6,863 bases of DNA from Tissierellia bacterium (GTDB lineage: Bacteria > Bacillota_A > Clostridia > Tissierellales > Peptoniphilaceae). The DNA is taken from NCBI GenBank assembly GCA_012728775.1, contig JAAYEN010000006.1, positions 1-6,863 of the forward strand. Reading direction: 5' to 3'. How positions within the stretch are numbered: position 1 is the first letter of the stretch; every line of letters begins with the position of its first letter. Positions 1 through 6,844 of this stretch are shown here, in pieces. The notes below the pieces were generated by a model. It was not told where the DNA came from, searched no databases, and saw only the letters and a list, made by a program, of their open reading frames with translations. A program made the translations under genes and the position numbers.

Positions 1-464
1 CCATCTTGAACTTTTAAATAAGCTCTGGTCATATCTCTGAGATTTGTTATATCAATAGGCTGAAAAGTTCGATCTCCAGTTATATCTCTTACTATATTGA
101 TTCTTTGACCAGTAGTTTGAAATTCTTCTACTAAATTTACTATTTCATTTCTTTCAGTGGTTCCAATTATAACATCTACACTTTCAATTTTTTCCACATC
201 TTTATCTGCTACTTGAGAATAGCATCCCATAACCACAACAGTAGAGTCTGGGTTAGTTCTTTTGAACTTTCTTATTATCTGCCTAGATTTACTGTCTGAC
301 AGACTAGTTACAGTGCATGTGTTGATTACATATATATCCGCAAATTCTTCATCCACTATTTCATAACCAGCTTCTTCAAAAATTTCTGAAATAGCTTCAG
401 TCTCATACTGATTAACTTTACAACCTAATGTGTAAAGTTTTACTTTATTATAATTCAAGTTCAT
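1..464 (-). CDS. mtaB: tRNA t6A37 methylthiotransferase MtaB, N-terminal part (cut by window edge)
   Basis: The first 154 codons are visible; the rest lies beyond position 1. The family is a radical-SAM iron-sulfur enzyme that adds a methylthio group to t6A at position 37 of tRNAs reading ANN codons, giving ms2t6A. The visible part is the UPF0004 (MTTase N-terminal) domain, with its three cluster-binding cysteines at Cys15 (YTLGCKVNQYET), Cys50 (VINTCTV) and Cys81 (VMGCYSQ). The TLGCKVNQYET signature fits MtaB better than MiaB or RimO. The sequence stops at RAYLKVQDG, just where the radical-SAM CxxxCxxC motif is expected. The ATG at 464 is the first start after an in-frame TAA and lies inside the end of rsmE (17-base overlap). 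No Shine-Dalgarno sequence is visible before it, so translation is probably coupled to rsmE. Being the last gene of this operon is its usual place in Bacillus and many clostridia. Confidence 0.93.
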   Translation of the reverse strand, partial: MNLNYNKVKLYTLGCKVNQYETEAISEIFEEAGYEIVDEEFADIYVINTCTVTSLSDSKSRQIIRKFKRTNPDSTVVVMGCYSQVADKDVEKIESVDVIIGTTERNEIVNLVEEFQTTGQRINIVRDITGDRTFQPIDITNLRDMTRAYLKVQD

Positions 465-1161
465 AAATTACATTAGATAAAGCTACCATAGCTGCAGTTT
501 CTGCTCTCAATATCTTTTCACCCAAGGAAACGGACTTTACGCCTACCTTGTTTAATGTCATTATTTCAATTAGTTCAAAACCGCCCTCGGGCCCTATTAT
601 AATGTTTATGTCACCGCCTCTATATTTATCCAAAGCTTCTTTTATTGTCGTAGTCTTCTCCTCTTCGTAGGGTACAATTGAAAAATCATTTCTATATATG
701 TGATTAAATACCTCTGATATTTCTATTGGATAATGAACTTTGGGAATATATTTCCCTTTAGATTGCTTACTAGCATCATTTACAATTCTTTGCCATCTTC
801 CTACTTTGTCGAATTCTTTTCCCCGGATATCTGGAATAGTTCGCATTGTAATCATGGGATAGAAGTTAGTCACACCTATTTCCGTACATTTTTGGAGTAC
901 AAAATCAGTTTTATCTCCCTTTAGAATAGCAAAAAATAAATTGATATTGGGTTTTGTATCTATTTGGATTTTTGAATGAGATATTATCTTGGCAGTTTCA
1001 GAATTTATATATATTAATTCATAAATTTTATTTCCTACAACTGCTTCAAAAACTTCTCCCTTTTTGAACCTAAGAACTTTGTCCAAATGAAACTGATCAT
1101 CTTCAGGTATTATAAATAATTCTCCATCGACATTTGTATCTTGTCCAAAAATTCTATGCAT
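448..1161 (-). CDS. rsmE: 16S rRNA m3U1498 methyltransferase RsmE
   Basis: RsmE uses S-adenosylmethionine to methylate N3 of U1498 in 16S rRNA, in the decoding region of the small subunit. The 237-residue protein has the family's normal length and layout: an N-terminal PUA-like RNA-binding domain (about 1-70, with HLDKVLR at 25-31) and a C-terminal SPOUT knot domain (about 72-237). Family motifs are LQKCTEIGV (89-97), RWQRIVNDASKQS (122-134), IGPEGGF (189-195, SAM-binding knot) and LGEKILRAETAA (213-224). At residue 136 a Gly stands where most homologues I recall have Arg (the QxxR...P motif), with Lys next to it. The ATG at 1161 is supported by a strong AGGGAGG seven bases upstream. The gene starts inside the last codons of prmA (8-base overlap) and ends inside the start of mtaB. 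Confidence 0.96.
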   Translation of the reverse strand: MHRIFGQDTNVDGELFIIPEDDQFHLDKVLRFKKGEVFEAVVGNKIYELIYINSETAKIISHSKIQIDTKPNINLFFAILKGDKTDFVLQKCTEIGVTNFYPMITMRTIPDIRGKEFDKVGRWQRIVNDASKQSKGKYIPKVHYPIEISEVFNHIYRNDFSIVPYEEEKTTTIKEALDKYRGGDINIIIGPEGGFELIEIMTLNKVGVKSVSLGEKILRAETAAMVALSNVIYELEL

Positions 1162-2062
1162 CCCTCAACCTCCCTACTAAGGAAACCCATTGATTATCTA
1201 TAGTTTTTTCAATAATTTCTAGATTGTTTTTTTCAAGAGCATCCTCTACTAGCTTAGACCTTTCTTCAATAATACCAGAAGAAATAAAATATCCCCCTGG
1301 TTTTAAATGATTTTTTATATCATCAAGAAGTAAAACTAAAATTTCAGCAACTATGTTGGAAACTATAACATCTACAATGTCTTCAACATTAGAAAATAGA
1401 TTGCTCACTTTAAACTCAATATCCACATCATTTAGCTTGGCATTTTCCTTTGCGATTTCTACAGCTTTTTCATCTAGATCTGTTCCAATAACAGTTTTTG
1501 CACCTAAAAACTTAGAAGCAATCGCTAGAATTCCTGAACCACTACCGATATCTAAAACATCATCTCCTGGCTTTATATATTTTTCTAAACTTTCAAGACA
1601 CATCTTAGTCGTCTCATGGCCACCTGTTCCAAATGCCATACCAGGATCTATTTCTATTACATATCGATTTTCACTATTTGAATATTCTTCCCAAGTGGGT
1701 TTAATAGTAAACTTATTCCCAATTTCCATAGTAGAATAAAAACTTTTCCAATTATTTTTCCAATCTTCATCATCAATTTCTCGCAGATTAGTCTCTCCCA
1801 AATCTTCTTCGTAAATAGTTTGAAGTAATTCTTCGAATTCTTTAGAATCTTCTTGGGAGTATAATTTAACTGTTATACCATCATAGACGTCATTAAAGAT
1901 TTCTTCATCAAAAAAATCCCAACGGCCTTCTCTATTATCTATTTGGTCCATTCTAGGATCTATTAATTCAAAAGAATAAAACCCATAGTTGTATAATTCT
2001 TTTTCTAATAAAATCCATTTATCATATTCGGTTGTTATAGTAAGTTCAGTCCATTTATCCAT
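1154..2062 (-). CDS. prmA: Ribosomal protein L11 methyltransferase PrmA
   Basis: PrmA transfers methyl groups from S-adenosylmethionine to amino groups of ribosomal protein L11. The 302-residue protein has an N-terminal substrate-recognition domain (about 1-60), a linker with the family motif EDWKNNWKSFY (99-109), and a Rossmann-fold methyltransferase domain. In the latter, IDPGMAFGTGGHETT (138-152) is the PrmA-specific loop, VLDIGSGSGILAIA (169-182) is SAM-binding motif I, GTDLDEKAV (193-201) holds the acidic ribose-binding position, and VSNIVAEIL (234-242) contains the N-I-x-A motif. All expected key residues are present. The ATG overlaps the dnaJ stop codon by one base (TAATG). The nearest purine-rich stretch, AAAGGA, lies 12 bases upstream, which is rather far, so reinitiation after dnaJ is likely. 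The family is hard to confuse with another methyltransferase because of the FGTGxHxTT loop. Confidence 0.96.
   Translation of the reverse strand: MDKWTELTITTEYDKWILLEKELYNYGFYSFELIDPRMDQIDNREGRWDFFDEEIFNDVYDGITVKLYSQEDSKEFEELLQTIYEEDLGETNLREIDDEDWKNNWKSFYSTMEIGNKFTIKPTWEEYSNSENRYVIEIDPGMAFGTGGHETTKMCLESLEKYIKPGDDVLDIGSGSGILAIASKFLGAKTVIGTDLDEKAVEIAKENAKLNDVDIEFKVSNLFSNVEDIVDVIVSNIVAEILVLLLDDIKNHLKPGGYFISSGIIEERSKLVEDALEKNNLEIIEKTIDNQWVSLVGRLRDA
1169..1175 (-). promoter_or_regulatory. Shine-Dalgarno site of rsmE inside the prmA coding region
   Basis: AGGGAGG on the minus strand sits seven bases before the rsmE ATG and lies within the last codons of prmA. It is one of the strongest Shine-Dalgarno matches in the window. 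It fixes the rsmE start and shows that rsmE can load ribosomes itself despite overlapping prmA. Confidence 0.85.
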
Positions 2063-3174
2063 TAGTCAAATAAATCCTTTATTTTACTTAATAAGCTTTT
2101 ATTATTTTTTTCTAAGTCTTTTCCGTGAAGGCTGCTTAACTGTTCTAAAAGTTCTTCTTCTTCGTCACTTACTTCTTTAGGCACATGAATTTTTAATGTA
2201 GCATATAAGTCTCCATGACCATTTCTTTGTAAAAATGGAGCTCCTTTTCCTTTTATCTTTATAACATGTCCTGACTCAGTTCCTTTAGGGATTCTTTCTT
2301 CTACTATTTCTGTAATAGTAGGAATTTGAATTTTATCGCCTAAAACTGCCTGAGGATATGAAATCGGGATTTCTATAAACAGATCCGCCCCTCTTCGTTT
2401 AAAGAACTCATCTTCTTCTACATTAATAAATATTAATAAATCTCCTGCAGGTCCACCATTTTGTCCATGATTACCTTCGCCTTGTATACTTATAACAGAT
2501 CCAGTATCTACACCCTTAGGTATATTAACCTTTATAGTTTTTCTAACATGTTCTCTACCTGAACCGCTACAGTCTTTACATGGTTCTTCTACAATTGTTC
2601 CCGCTCCACCACATTCTGGACAAGTCATGGTTTGCATTACTTGTCCCATAAATGATTGGGTAACAGTTCTTACACTTCCAGTTCCATGACATGTTGGACA
2701 AGTTTTTATTGAATCAGGATTCTCACTCTTAGTTCCGTTACAGGTCTTACAAATCTCTTCTCTTTGTATTCTGACTTCTTTTTCAACGCCAAACATGGCT
2801 TCTTTAAAAGTTATATCAACTCTGGTTTGAATATCGCTACCTATAGTAGGGGCATTGGGATTTCTTCTAGCTTGACCGCCAAATCCTCCAAATATATCAA
2901 ATAAGTCTTCAAAAATATCTCCAAAGCCTGAGTAACTTCCTGAACCAATATCTCCACGTAAACCATCTTCTCCATATCTATCGTAGATATTTCTTTTGTC
3001 CTCATCTACTAAAACTTCATAAGCTGAGGTAGCTTCTTTAAATTTATGCTCTGCTTCTTCATCCCCAGGATTCAAATCCGGATGATATTTCTTTGCTTGT
3101 TGTCTATATGCTCTTTTAATATCACTGGTGGATGCGTTTCTATCCACTCCTAAAATGTCGTAAAAATCTCTCAT
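2062..3174 (-). CDS. dnaJ: Chaperone protein DnaJ (Hsp40, type A)
   Basis: DnaJ delivers unfolded clients to DnaK and stimulates its ATPase in the cytoplasm. The 370-residue protein is a complete type A (class I) J-protein. The J domain covers about 1-66, with the essential HPD tripeptide at 31-33. A Gly/Phe-rich region (about 74-100) contains the [15 protein letters not shown] stretch. The zinc-binding domain has four CxxCxG repeats, at Cys142/145, Cys159/162, Cys185/188 and Cys199/202. The C-terminal substrate-binding domains follow, with SYPQAVLGD at 272-280 and KGKGAPFL at 308-315. The first CxxCxG repeat lacks the usual second glycine (CKTCNGTK), a mild deviation. The ATG at 3174 has an AGGGAG six bases upstream. 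It is separated from dnaK by a 110-base gap carrying a hairpin and a possible promoter, and its stop overlaps the prmA start. Confidence 0.98.
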   Translation of the reverse strand: MRDFYDILGVDRNASTSDIKRAYRQQAKKYHPDLNPGDEEAEHKFKEATSAYEVLVDEDKRNIYDRYGEDGLRGDIGSGSYSGFGDIFEDLFDIFGGFGGQARRNPNAPTIGSDIQTRVDITFKEAMFGVEKEVRIQREEICKTCNGTKSENPDSIKTCPTCHGTGSVRTVTQSFMGQVMQTMTCPECGGAGTIVEEPCKDCSGSGREHVRKTIKVNIPKGVDTGSVISIQGEGNHGQNGGPAGDLLIFINVEEDEFFKRRGADLFIEIPISYPQAVLGDKIQIPTITEIVEERIPKGTESGHVIKIKGKGAPFLQRNGHGDLYATLKIHVPKEVSDEEEELLEQLSSLHGKDLEKNNKSLLSKIKDLFD

Positions 3175-3180
3175 TAAAAA

Positions 3181-3186
3181 CTCCCT
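3181..3186 (-). promoter_or_regulatory. Shine-Dalgarno site of dnaJ
   Basis: AGGGAG on the minus strand lies six bases before the dnaJ ATG at 3174. It supports that start, which also gives the canonical J-domain N-terminus ([10 protein letters not shown]). Confidence 0.8.
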
Positions 3187-3203
3187 AATATTACTTTACA
3201 ATA

Positions 3204-3236
3204 ATTATATTATATAAAGATAAAAAAATAAAGCAA
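3204..3236 (-). promoter_or_regulatory. Possible internal promoter for dnaJ and the genes after it
   Basis: A consensus -10 hexamer TATAAT occurs at 3214-3209 and overlaps by one base with a second TATAAT at 3209-3204. A TTGCTT at 3236-3231 lies 16 bases upstream of the first and matches the -35 consensus at only three of six bases (TTG). The -35-like element is the 3' foot and tail of the adjacent hairpin. A transcript would start around 3200 and reach the dnaJ ribosome binding site within about 20 bases. In DNA this AT-rich, TATAAT matches arise by chance, so this is a candidate only. Confidence 0.35.
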
Positions 3237-3268
3237 CATAGCAGACGCCAAGAGTCTGCTATGATTGC
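3222..3268 (-). terminator. Terminator-like hairpin between dnaK and dnaJ
   Basis: Beginning 16 bases after the dnaK stop, a perfect 10-bp inverted repeat (CATAGCAGAC at 3263-3254 and GTCTGCTATG at 3246-3237) encloses a 7-base loop. After a single-base bulge the stem extends by four more pairs (GCAA/TTGC). On the minus strand it is followed by TTTATTTTTTTA (3232-3221), so it resembles an intrinsic terminator in the direction of the operon. The other flank is also T-rich when read on the plus strand, so it could act in both directions. Because the operon continues downstream, it is more likely a partial terminator or an mRNA 3' end stabiliser that sets dnaK expression above dnaJ. Confidence 0.75.
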
Positions 3269-3284
3269 ATTATTTTTTATTTGA

Positions 3285-5099
3285 TTATTCTTCTTCGTCT
3301 ACAACTTCGTAATCTGCATCTTCTACAGTTTCGCCTTCTGGTTCTTGGCCAGCTTCAGCTTGTTGCTGTTGTTGATACATTTTTTCACTAGCTGCGTAAA
3401 AAGCTTCTTGAAGTTTTTCTGTTTTTGATTTGATATCTTCTATGTCGTCGCTTTCGATAACAGCTTTTAAATCAGCAATTGCAGTTTCAATTTTTGATTT
3501 GTCTTCTGCGTCAATACTATCTCCAGATTCAGACAAAGTTTTTTCTGCTTGATATACAGCTGAGTCAGCATTGTTCTTTACTTCAATGGATTCTCTGTTT
3601 TTCTTATCTTCTTCTGCATACATTTCTGCTTCTTTAATTTTCTTATCGATATCTTCTTTTGATAAGTTAGAAGATGCTGTAATTTTAATGCTTTGTTCTT
3701 TGCCTGTTCCCATATCTTTAGCATTTACGCTTACAATACCATTAGCGTCAATATCAAAAGTTACTTCAATTTGTGGTACACCTCTTCTAGCTGGTGCTAT
3801 TCCATCTAACTGGAATCTACCTAGAGTGATATTATCCCTTGCCATATCCCTTTCACCTTGTAGAATATGAATATCTACTGCAGTTTGGTTATCTGCTGCT
3901 GTAGTGAAAACTTGAGATTTCTTTGTAGGGATAGTTGTATTTCTTTCTATTAGTCTAGTAGTAACTCCACCCATGGTCTCTAGTCCTAGGGAAAGAGGAG
4001 TAACGTCTAATAATAGTAAATCTTTAACATCTCCACTTAAAACTCCACCTTGGATTGCAGCTCCTATAGCCACACATTCATCTGGGTTAATGTCTTTTTG
4101 TGGATCTCTTCCTATTATTTTCTTAACTCTATCTTGTACAGCTGGAATTCTAGTAGAACCTCCAACTAATAAAACTTTTTCAATATCTGTAGCTTTTAAT
4201 CCAGCATCTTTTAAAGCATCATTAACTGGACCTACAGTTTTTTCAACTAAGAAATCTGTTAATTCATCGAATTTTGCTCTAGTTATATCCATGTTTAAAT
4301 GAACTGGACCTGCTGCTGTTGCAGTTATAAATGGAAGATTTATACTAGTAGTTAATGCAGAAGATAATTCTTTTTTAGCTTTTTCTGCAGCTTCTTTAAC
4401 TCTTTGTAAACTCATCTTATCATTTCTCAAGTCAATTCCTTGTTCTTTCATGAATTCTTGAGCTATATAATCTATTAATGCTTGGTCAAAGTCATCTCCA
4501 CCAAGTCTATTATTTCCTCTAGTTGATAGTACTTCAAAAACTCCGTCTCCAACTTCAAGAATAGATACGTCGAATGTACCACCACCTAGGTCATATACCA
4601 TAATAGTATGTTGTCCTTCTTCTTTATCAATTCCGTATGCAAGAGCTGCAGCAGTAGGCTCGTTGATTATTCTTTTTACTTCAAGTCCTGCAATTTGTCC
4701 TGCGTCTTTAGTAGCTTGTCTTTGTGAGTCTGTAAAATAAGCAGGAACTGTAATAACAGCTTCTGTAATTTTTTCTCCAAGATAAGCTTCTGTATCGGCT
4801 TTCAATTTTTGTAAAATCATAGCTGAAATATCTTGTGGAGTATATTTCTTTCCATCTATTTCTATATTATAATCAGAACCCATCTCTCTTTTTATTGAAG
4901 AAATTGTTCTTTCTGGATTTGTTATAGCTTGTCTTTTTGCTGTTTCTCCTACAAGTCTTTCTCCTTCTTTTGTGAAAGCAACTATAGAAGGAGTAGTTCT
5001 ATTACCTTCAGCATTTGTAACAATTGTTGCTGTTCCACCTTCCATAATAGCAACAGCTGAGTTAGTTGTACCTAAGTCTATTCCAATAATTTTTCCCAT
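3285..5099 (-). CDS. dnaK: Chaperone protein DnaK (Hsp70)
   Basis: DnaK is the cytoplasmic ATP-dependent Hsp70 that binds exposed hydrophobic segments of unfolded proteins, working with DnaJ and GrpE. The 604-residue protein is full length. The nucleotide-binding domain (about 1-355) shows [13 protein letters not shown] (5-17, phosphate 1), [13 protein letters not shown] (168-180, phosphate 2) and [11 protein letters not shown] (311-321, adenosine). It lacks the extra segment near residue 75 found in Gram-negative DnaK. The hydrophobic linker DLLLLDVTP (360-368) leads to the beta-sandwich substrate domain (to about 475) and the helical lid. The tail has a run of five Gln (576-580) and an acidic end, [12 protein letters not shown]. 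The ATG at 5099 has AGGAG ten bases upstream. It follows grpE after 23 bases, and a hairpin follows its stop. Confidence 0.99.
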   Translation of the reverse strand: MGKIIGIDLGTTNSAVAIMEGGTATIVTNAEGNRTTPSIVAFTKEGERLVGETAKRQAITNPERTISSIKREMGSDYNIEIDGKKYTPQDISAMILQKLKADTEAYLGEKITEAVITVPAYFTDSQRQATKDAGQIAGLEVKRIINEPTAAALAYGIDKEEGQHTIMVYDLGGGTFDVSILEVGDGVFEVLSTRGNNRLGGDDFDQALIDYIAQEFMKEQGIDLRNDKMSLQRVKEAAEKAKKELSSALTTSINLPFITATAAGPVHLNMDITRAKFDELTDFLVEKTVGPVNDALKDAGLKATDIEKVLLVGGSTRIPAVQDRVKKIIGRDPQKDINPDECVAIGAAIQGGVLSGDVKDLLLLDVTPLSLGLETMGGVTTRLIERNTTIPTKKSQVFTTAADNQTAVDIHILQGERDMARDNITLGRFQLDGIAPARRGVPQIEVTFDIDANGIVSVNAKDMGTGKEQSIKITASSNLSKEDIDKKIKEAEMYAEEDKKNRESIEVKNNADSAVYQAEKTLSESGDSIDAEDKSKIETAIADLKAVIESDDIEDIKSKTEKLQEAFYAASEKMYQQQQQAEAGQEPEGETVEDADYEVVDEEE

Positions 5100-5122
5100 T
5101 ATTTCATCTCTCCTATATTAAA

Positions 5123-5701
5123 TTAATTATTTTTTGATACTGTAACCATTGATGGTCTAATAACTATATCATTTATTTTAAAGCCTTTTTGCAATACATC
5201 TACTACTTCATCACTTTCTCCATCTTCAGTTTCCACTAAAGCCACAGCGTGATGAAGATTAGGATCAAATTTTTTCCCTTTTGCTTCAATAACTTCTATT
5301 CCATTCTTTTTTAATACTTCTAGAATTTGATCGTCAATAATAGTTATTCCTTTAAAAATTTCATCATCTTTTGCAAATTCTTCAATGGAGTTTAGTGCTC
5401 TCTCCAGATTATCAAGAACTGGAAGCAAATCTAAGGTTAACTTTCTAACTCCTAGTTCAACGTATTCTTTTTTCTCTTTTTCAGTTCTTTTTTTGTAATT
5501 AGCAAAATCGGCTGATAATCTTACTAATTGATTTTTTAACTCTTCTACTTCTAAATCTTTACTTTCATTAACATCTTCTTCTAAGCCATCAGATTCTTTA
5601 ACATCTTCTTCTAGGTCGTTAGAGTCCTTTTCCAATACAACGTAATCGGCATCTTCAATTTCTTCTAAATCATCAACCTTTTTTTCATCTCTTTCTTGCA
5701 C
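5123..5701 (-). CDS. grpE: DnaK nucleotide exchange factor GrpE
   Basis: GrpE is the dimeric factor that opens the DnaK nucleotide-binding cleft to release ADP, and in several bacteria it acts as the thermosensor of the chaperone cycle. The protein is 192 residues. An acidic, probably disordered tail covers about 1-52. The long coiled-coil helix follows, with RLSADFANYKKRTEKEKKE (61-79) and LLPVLDNLERAL (92-103). The C-terminal beta domain contacts DnaK, with FDPNLHHAV (145-153) and VLQKGFKINDIVIRPSMV (169-186). The start is GTG: an in-frame TAA lies just upstream, no ATG is available in frame, and AGAGGTGAT precedes the GTG. The tail holds a repeated ten-residue unit (NDLEEDVKES, DGLEEDVNES) and an EDADY motif also present in the DnaK tail. 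It starts 21 bases after the hrcA stop. Confidence 0.97.
   Translation of the reverse strand: MQERDEKKVDDLEEIEDADYVVLEKDSNDLEEDVKESDGLEEDVNESKDLEVEELKNQLVRLSADFANYKKRTEKEKKEYVELGVRKLTLDLLPVLDNLERALNSIEEFAKDDEIFKGITIIDDQILEVLKKNGIEVIEAKGKKFDPNLHHAVALVETEDGESDEVVDVLQKGFKINDIVIRPSMVTVSKNN
5561..5620 (-). repeat. Two-copy 30-base tandem repeat within grpE
   Basis: Two adjacent 30-base units (5561-5590 and 5591-5620) match at 23 of 30 positions, including an identical 16-base core at 5568-5583 and 5598-5613. In frame they encode the ten-residue units DGLEEDVNES and NDLEEDVKES in the GrpE N-terminal tail. The next 30 bases (5531-5560, KDLEVEELKN) may be a decayed third copy. The in-frame length keeps grpE open. 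Confidence 0.8.
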
Positions 5702-5704
5702 ATC

Positions 5705-5713
5705 ATCACCTCT
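5705..5713 (-). promoter_or_regulatory. Shine-Dalgarno site selecting the grpE GTG start
   Basis: AGAGGTGAT is a long match to the 16S rRNA 3' end. Its AGAGG core lies seven bases before the GTG at 5701. Together with an in-frame TAA at 5722-5720, it makes GTG the only sensible start. The nearby ATG codons at 5718 and in GATGATG are in other frames. Confidence 0.85.
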
Positions 5714-5722
5714 GACATTTTA

Positions 5723-6724
5723 TTATAATCCACTTAGTGTTACAGAAAAATTATATAGTATATTTGCTAGTTTTCTGTAGTCCATTCTAGTTGGTCCTAT
5801 GAGTATTATATTCCCCAAATTCCCAGTTGTATTTGCATAATTAGAACTTATTACAGAAGTTTCTCGCAAAATCCCATCATCATTTTCTTCTCCTATACGG
5901 ATGTCAAGTATTTTATCAATCTCTCTTTGTAAGCTATACTCAATAAGATTTCTATCATCTTCCAAAAAATCAATTAAAGCTTTAACATTATCCATATCTC
6001 CACTCCAAAAATTTAATATATTTCCAATTCCATTTAAAAAGACATTATAGGAGTTTTGTTCTTCCAAAAATTCTAATGCCATTTCTAAAACTTTTAAATA
6101 TATTTCTTTTTGTTTTGAATCAGGAATTTTTTCTTGCTCTTTCTTTAATTCATTGAAATCTTTTTTTATTAGTAGACTGATTAGGTTTTTTTCTAATATC
6201 AGAAACTCTTCTTCTTTTAAAGTAATATTGTCTAATACATAAGATGAAGTCGAACCTCTGCTTCCTACTAATATTAATAGCAATCTGTTTGAAGCTAACA
6301 TTTCAAGTTTGACATACTCAATGGTAAAAGAATTAGCAACAGGTGAGATTATGACAGTAATATAATTTGTCTTTTGAGAAAGTAGCTTGTTGGCACTTTC
6401 ATAAAATTCTCTTAGCGATGTGCTACCGTGAATAAGATCCTTTTTCATGGAATTAATAAATTTTCGATTTAATTTCATTTCGTCATCTAAGATAGAGTTT
6501 ACATAAATTCTGTAAGCTTTATCTGAAGGTATTCTACCTGACGAAATGTGAGTTTTTGTTAAATAACCTAACTCTTCTAAATCGCTCATCTCATTTCTTA
6601 TGGTAGCTGGACTTAAACCGATGGTTGGGTTTTTTGATAAGGTTCGAGAACCAATAGGTTCCGCATGATCAATATAATAATCCACAATCTCAGTTAGAAT
6701 CGCTATTTTTCTTGCATCTAACAT
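5723..6724 (-). CDS. hrcA: Heat-inducible transcription repressor HrcA
   Basis: HrcA is the dimeric repressor that binds CIRCE and blocks class I heat-shock operons. In Bacillus its activity depends on the GroE chaperonin, which ties repression to folding capacity. The 333-residue protein has an N-terminal winged helix-turn-helix (about 1-75). GLSPATIRNEMSDLEELGYL (36-55) carries the recognition helix and SSGRIPSDKAYRIYV (61-75) the wing. A GAF-like domain with the dimerisation insert follows. Near the C-terminus is the family signature IILIGPTRMDYRKLANIL, where GPTRMDY is highly conserved. The ATG at 6724 is preceded by AAGGTGAT and gives the standard N-terminus MLDARKIAIL. It is the first gene of the operon, directly behind a perfect CIRCE, so it represses itself and all genes downstream. 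Confidence 0.97.
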   Translation of the reverse strand: MLDARKIAILTEIVDYYIDHAEPIGSRTLSKNPTIGLSPATIRNEMSDLEELGYLTKTHISSGRIPSDKAYRIYVNSILDDEMKLNRKFINSMKKDLIHGSTSLREFYESANKLLSQKTNYITVIISPVANSFTIEYVKLEMLASNRLLLILVGSRGSTSSYVLDNITLKEEEFLILEKNLISLLIKKDFNELKKEQEKIPDSKQKEIYLKVLEMALEFLEEQNSYNVFLNGIGNILNFWSGDMDNVKALIDFLEDDRNLIEYSLQREIDKILDIRIGEENDDGILRETSVISSNYANTTGNLGNIILIGPTRMDYRKLANILYNFSVTLSGL

Positions 6725-6727
6725 TTT

Positions 6728-6735
6728 ATCACCTT
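6728..6735 (-). promoter_or_regulatory. Shine-Dalgarno site of hrcA
   Basis: AAGGTGAT on the minus strand precedes the hrcA ATG, with seven bases between its AGG and the ATG. It begins only seven bases beyond the end of CIRCE, so the hairpin that CIRCE can form in the mRNA leader ends close to the ribosome binding site. Confidence 0.75.
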
Positions 6736-6741
6736 CGCTTT

Positions 6742-6770
6742 ATTAGCACTCAACCTTTGTGAGTGCTAAT
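6742..6770. promoter_or_regulatory. CIRCE operator (HrcA binding site)
   Basis: A perfect match to the CIRCE consensus TTAGCACTC-N9-GAGTGCTAA, with arms at 6743-6751 and 6761-6769 and a 9-base spacer. One more base pair (6742/6770) extends each arm to ten. It lies just downstream of the candidate -10 and 18 bases before hrcA, the usual position for blocking initiation when HrcA is bound. No other copy is seen in the window. Confidence 0.98.
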
Positions 6771-6783
6771 TCCATCTAGCGTA

Positions 6784-6814
6784 TATATACCCACCTAACT
6801 TTTTTAAAACACAA
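6784..6814 (-). promoter_or_regulatory. Probable sigma-A-type promoter of the hrcA operon
   Basis: A TATATA at 6789-6784 is well placed as the -10 element: transcription would start near 6777, just before CIRCE. The best -35-like match upstream is TTGTGT at 6814-6809, 19 bases away, which is a longer spacer than the usual 17. No good hexamer sits at the ideal spacing. The location is strongly implied by CIRCE, but the exact elements are uncertain. An alternative pair further up (TTCACA at 6845-6840 with TATAAA near 6820) is equally imperfect. Confidence 0.5.
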
Positions 6815-6844
6815 TTTTATATTTTTTTAAGTGAAAATATTGTG
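6810..6844. repeat. Imperfect AT-rich dyad upstream of the hrcA promoter
   Basis: CACAAT at 6810-6815 and ATTGTG at 6839-6844 are perfect inverted six-base arms, separated by an AT-rich centre that can add about three pairs with a bulge. The inner edge overlaps the candidate -35. It could be a regulator site, but arms this short are common by chance in AT-rich DNA. Confidence 0.25.

Noticed and set aside
733..924. Plus-strand open frame opposite rsmE
   Set aside because: It lies wholly antisense to a well-supported gene, has no recognisable domain, and looks like a shadow frame. The same applies to the frames at 1353-1739 and 1989-2180.
3361..3375. Run of five Gln codons in the dnaK tail as a possible variable repeat
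   Set aside because: Gln-rich tails are common in Gram-positive DnaK and the run is short. It gives no sign of a special function.
3571..4302. Two plus-strand open frames opposite dnaK (3571-3870 and 3973-4302)
   Set aside because: Ser/Leu-rich composition typical of the complement of a conserved Hsp70 gene. No domain is recognisable and the sense gene is unambiguous.
5099..5107. Two-codon frame ATG AAA TAA ending on the dnaK start codon (minus strand)
   Set aside because: Its ATG is only two bases from the AGGAG core, too close for efficient initiation, while the dnaK ATG is ten bases away. It is probably a chance by-product of the spacer sequence.
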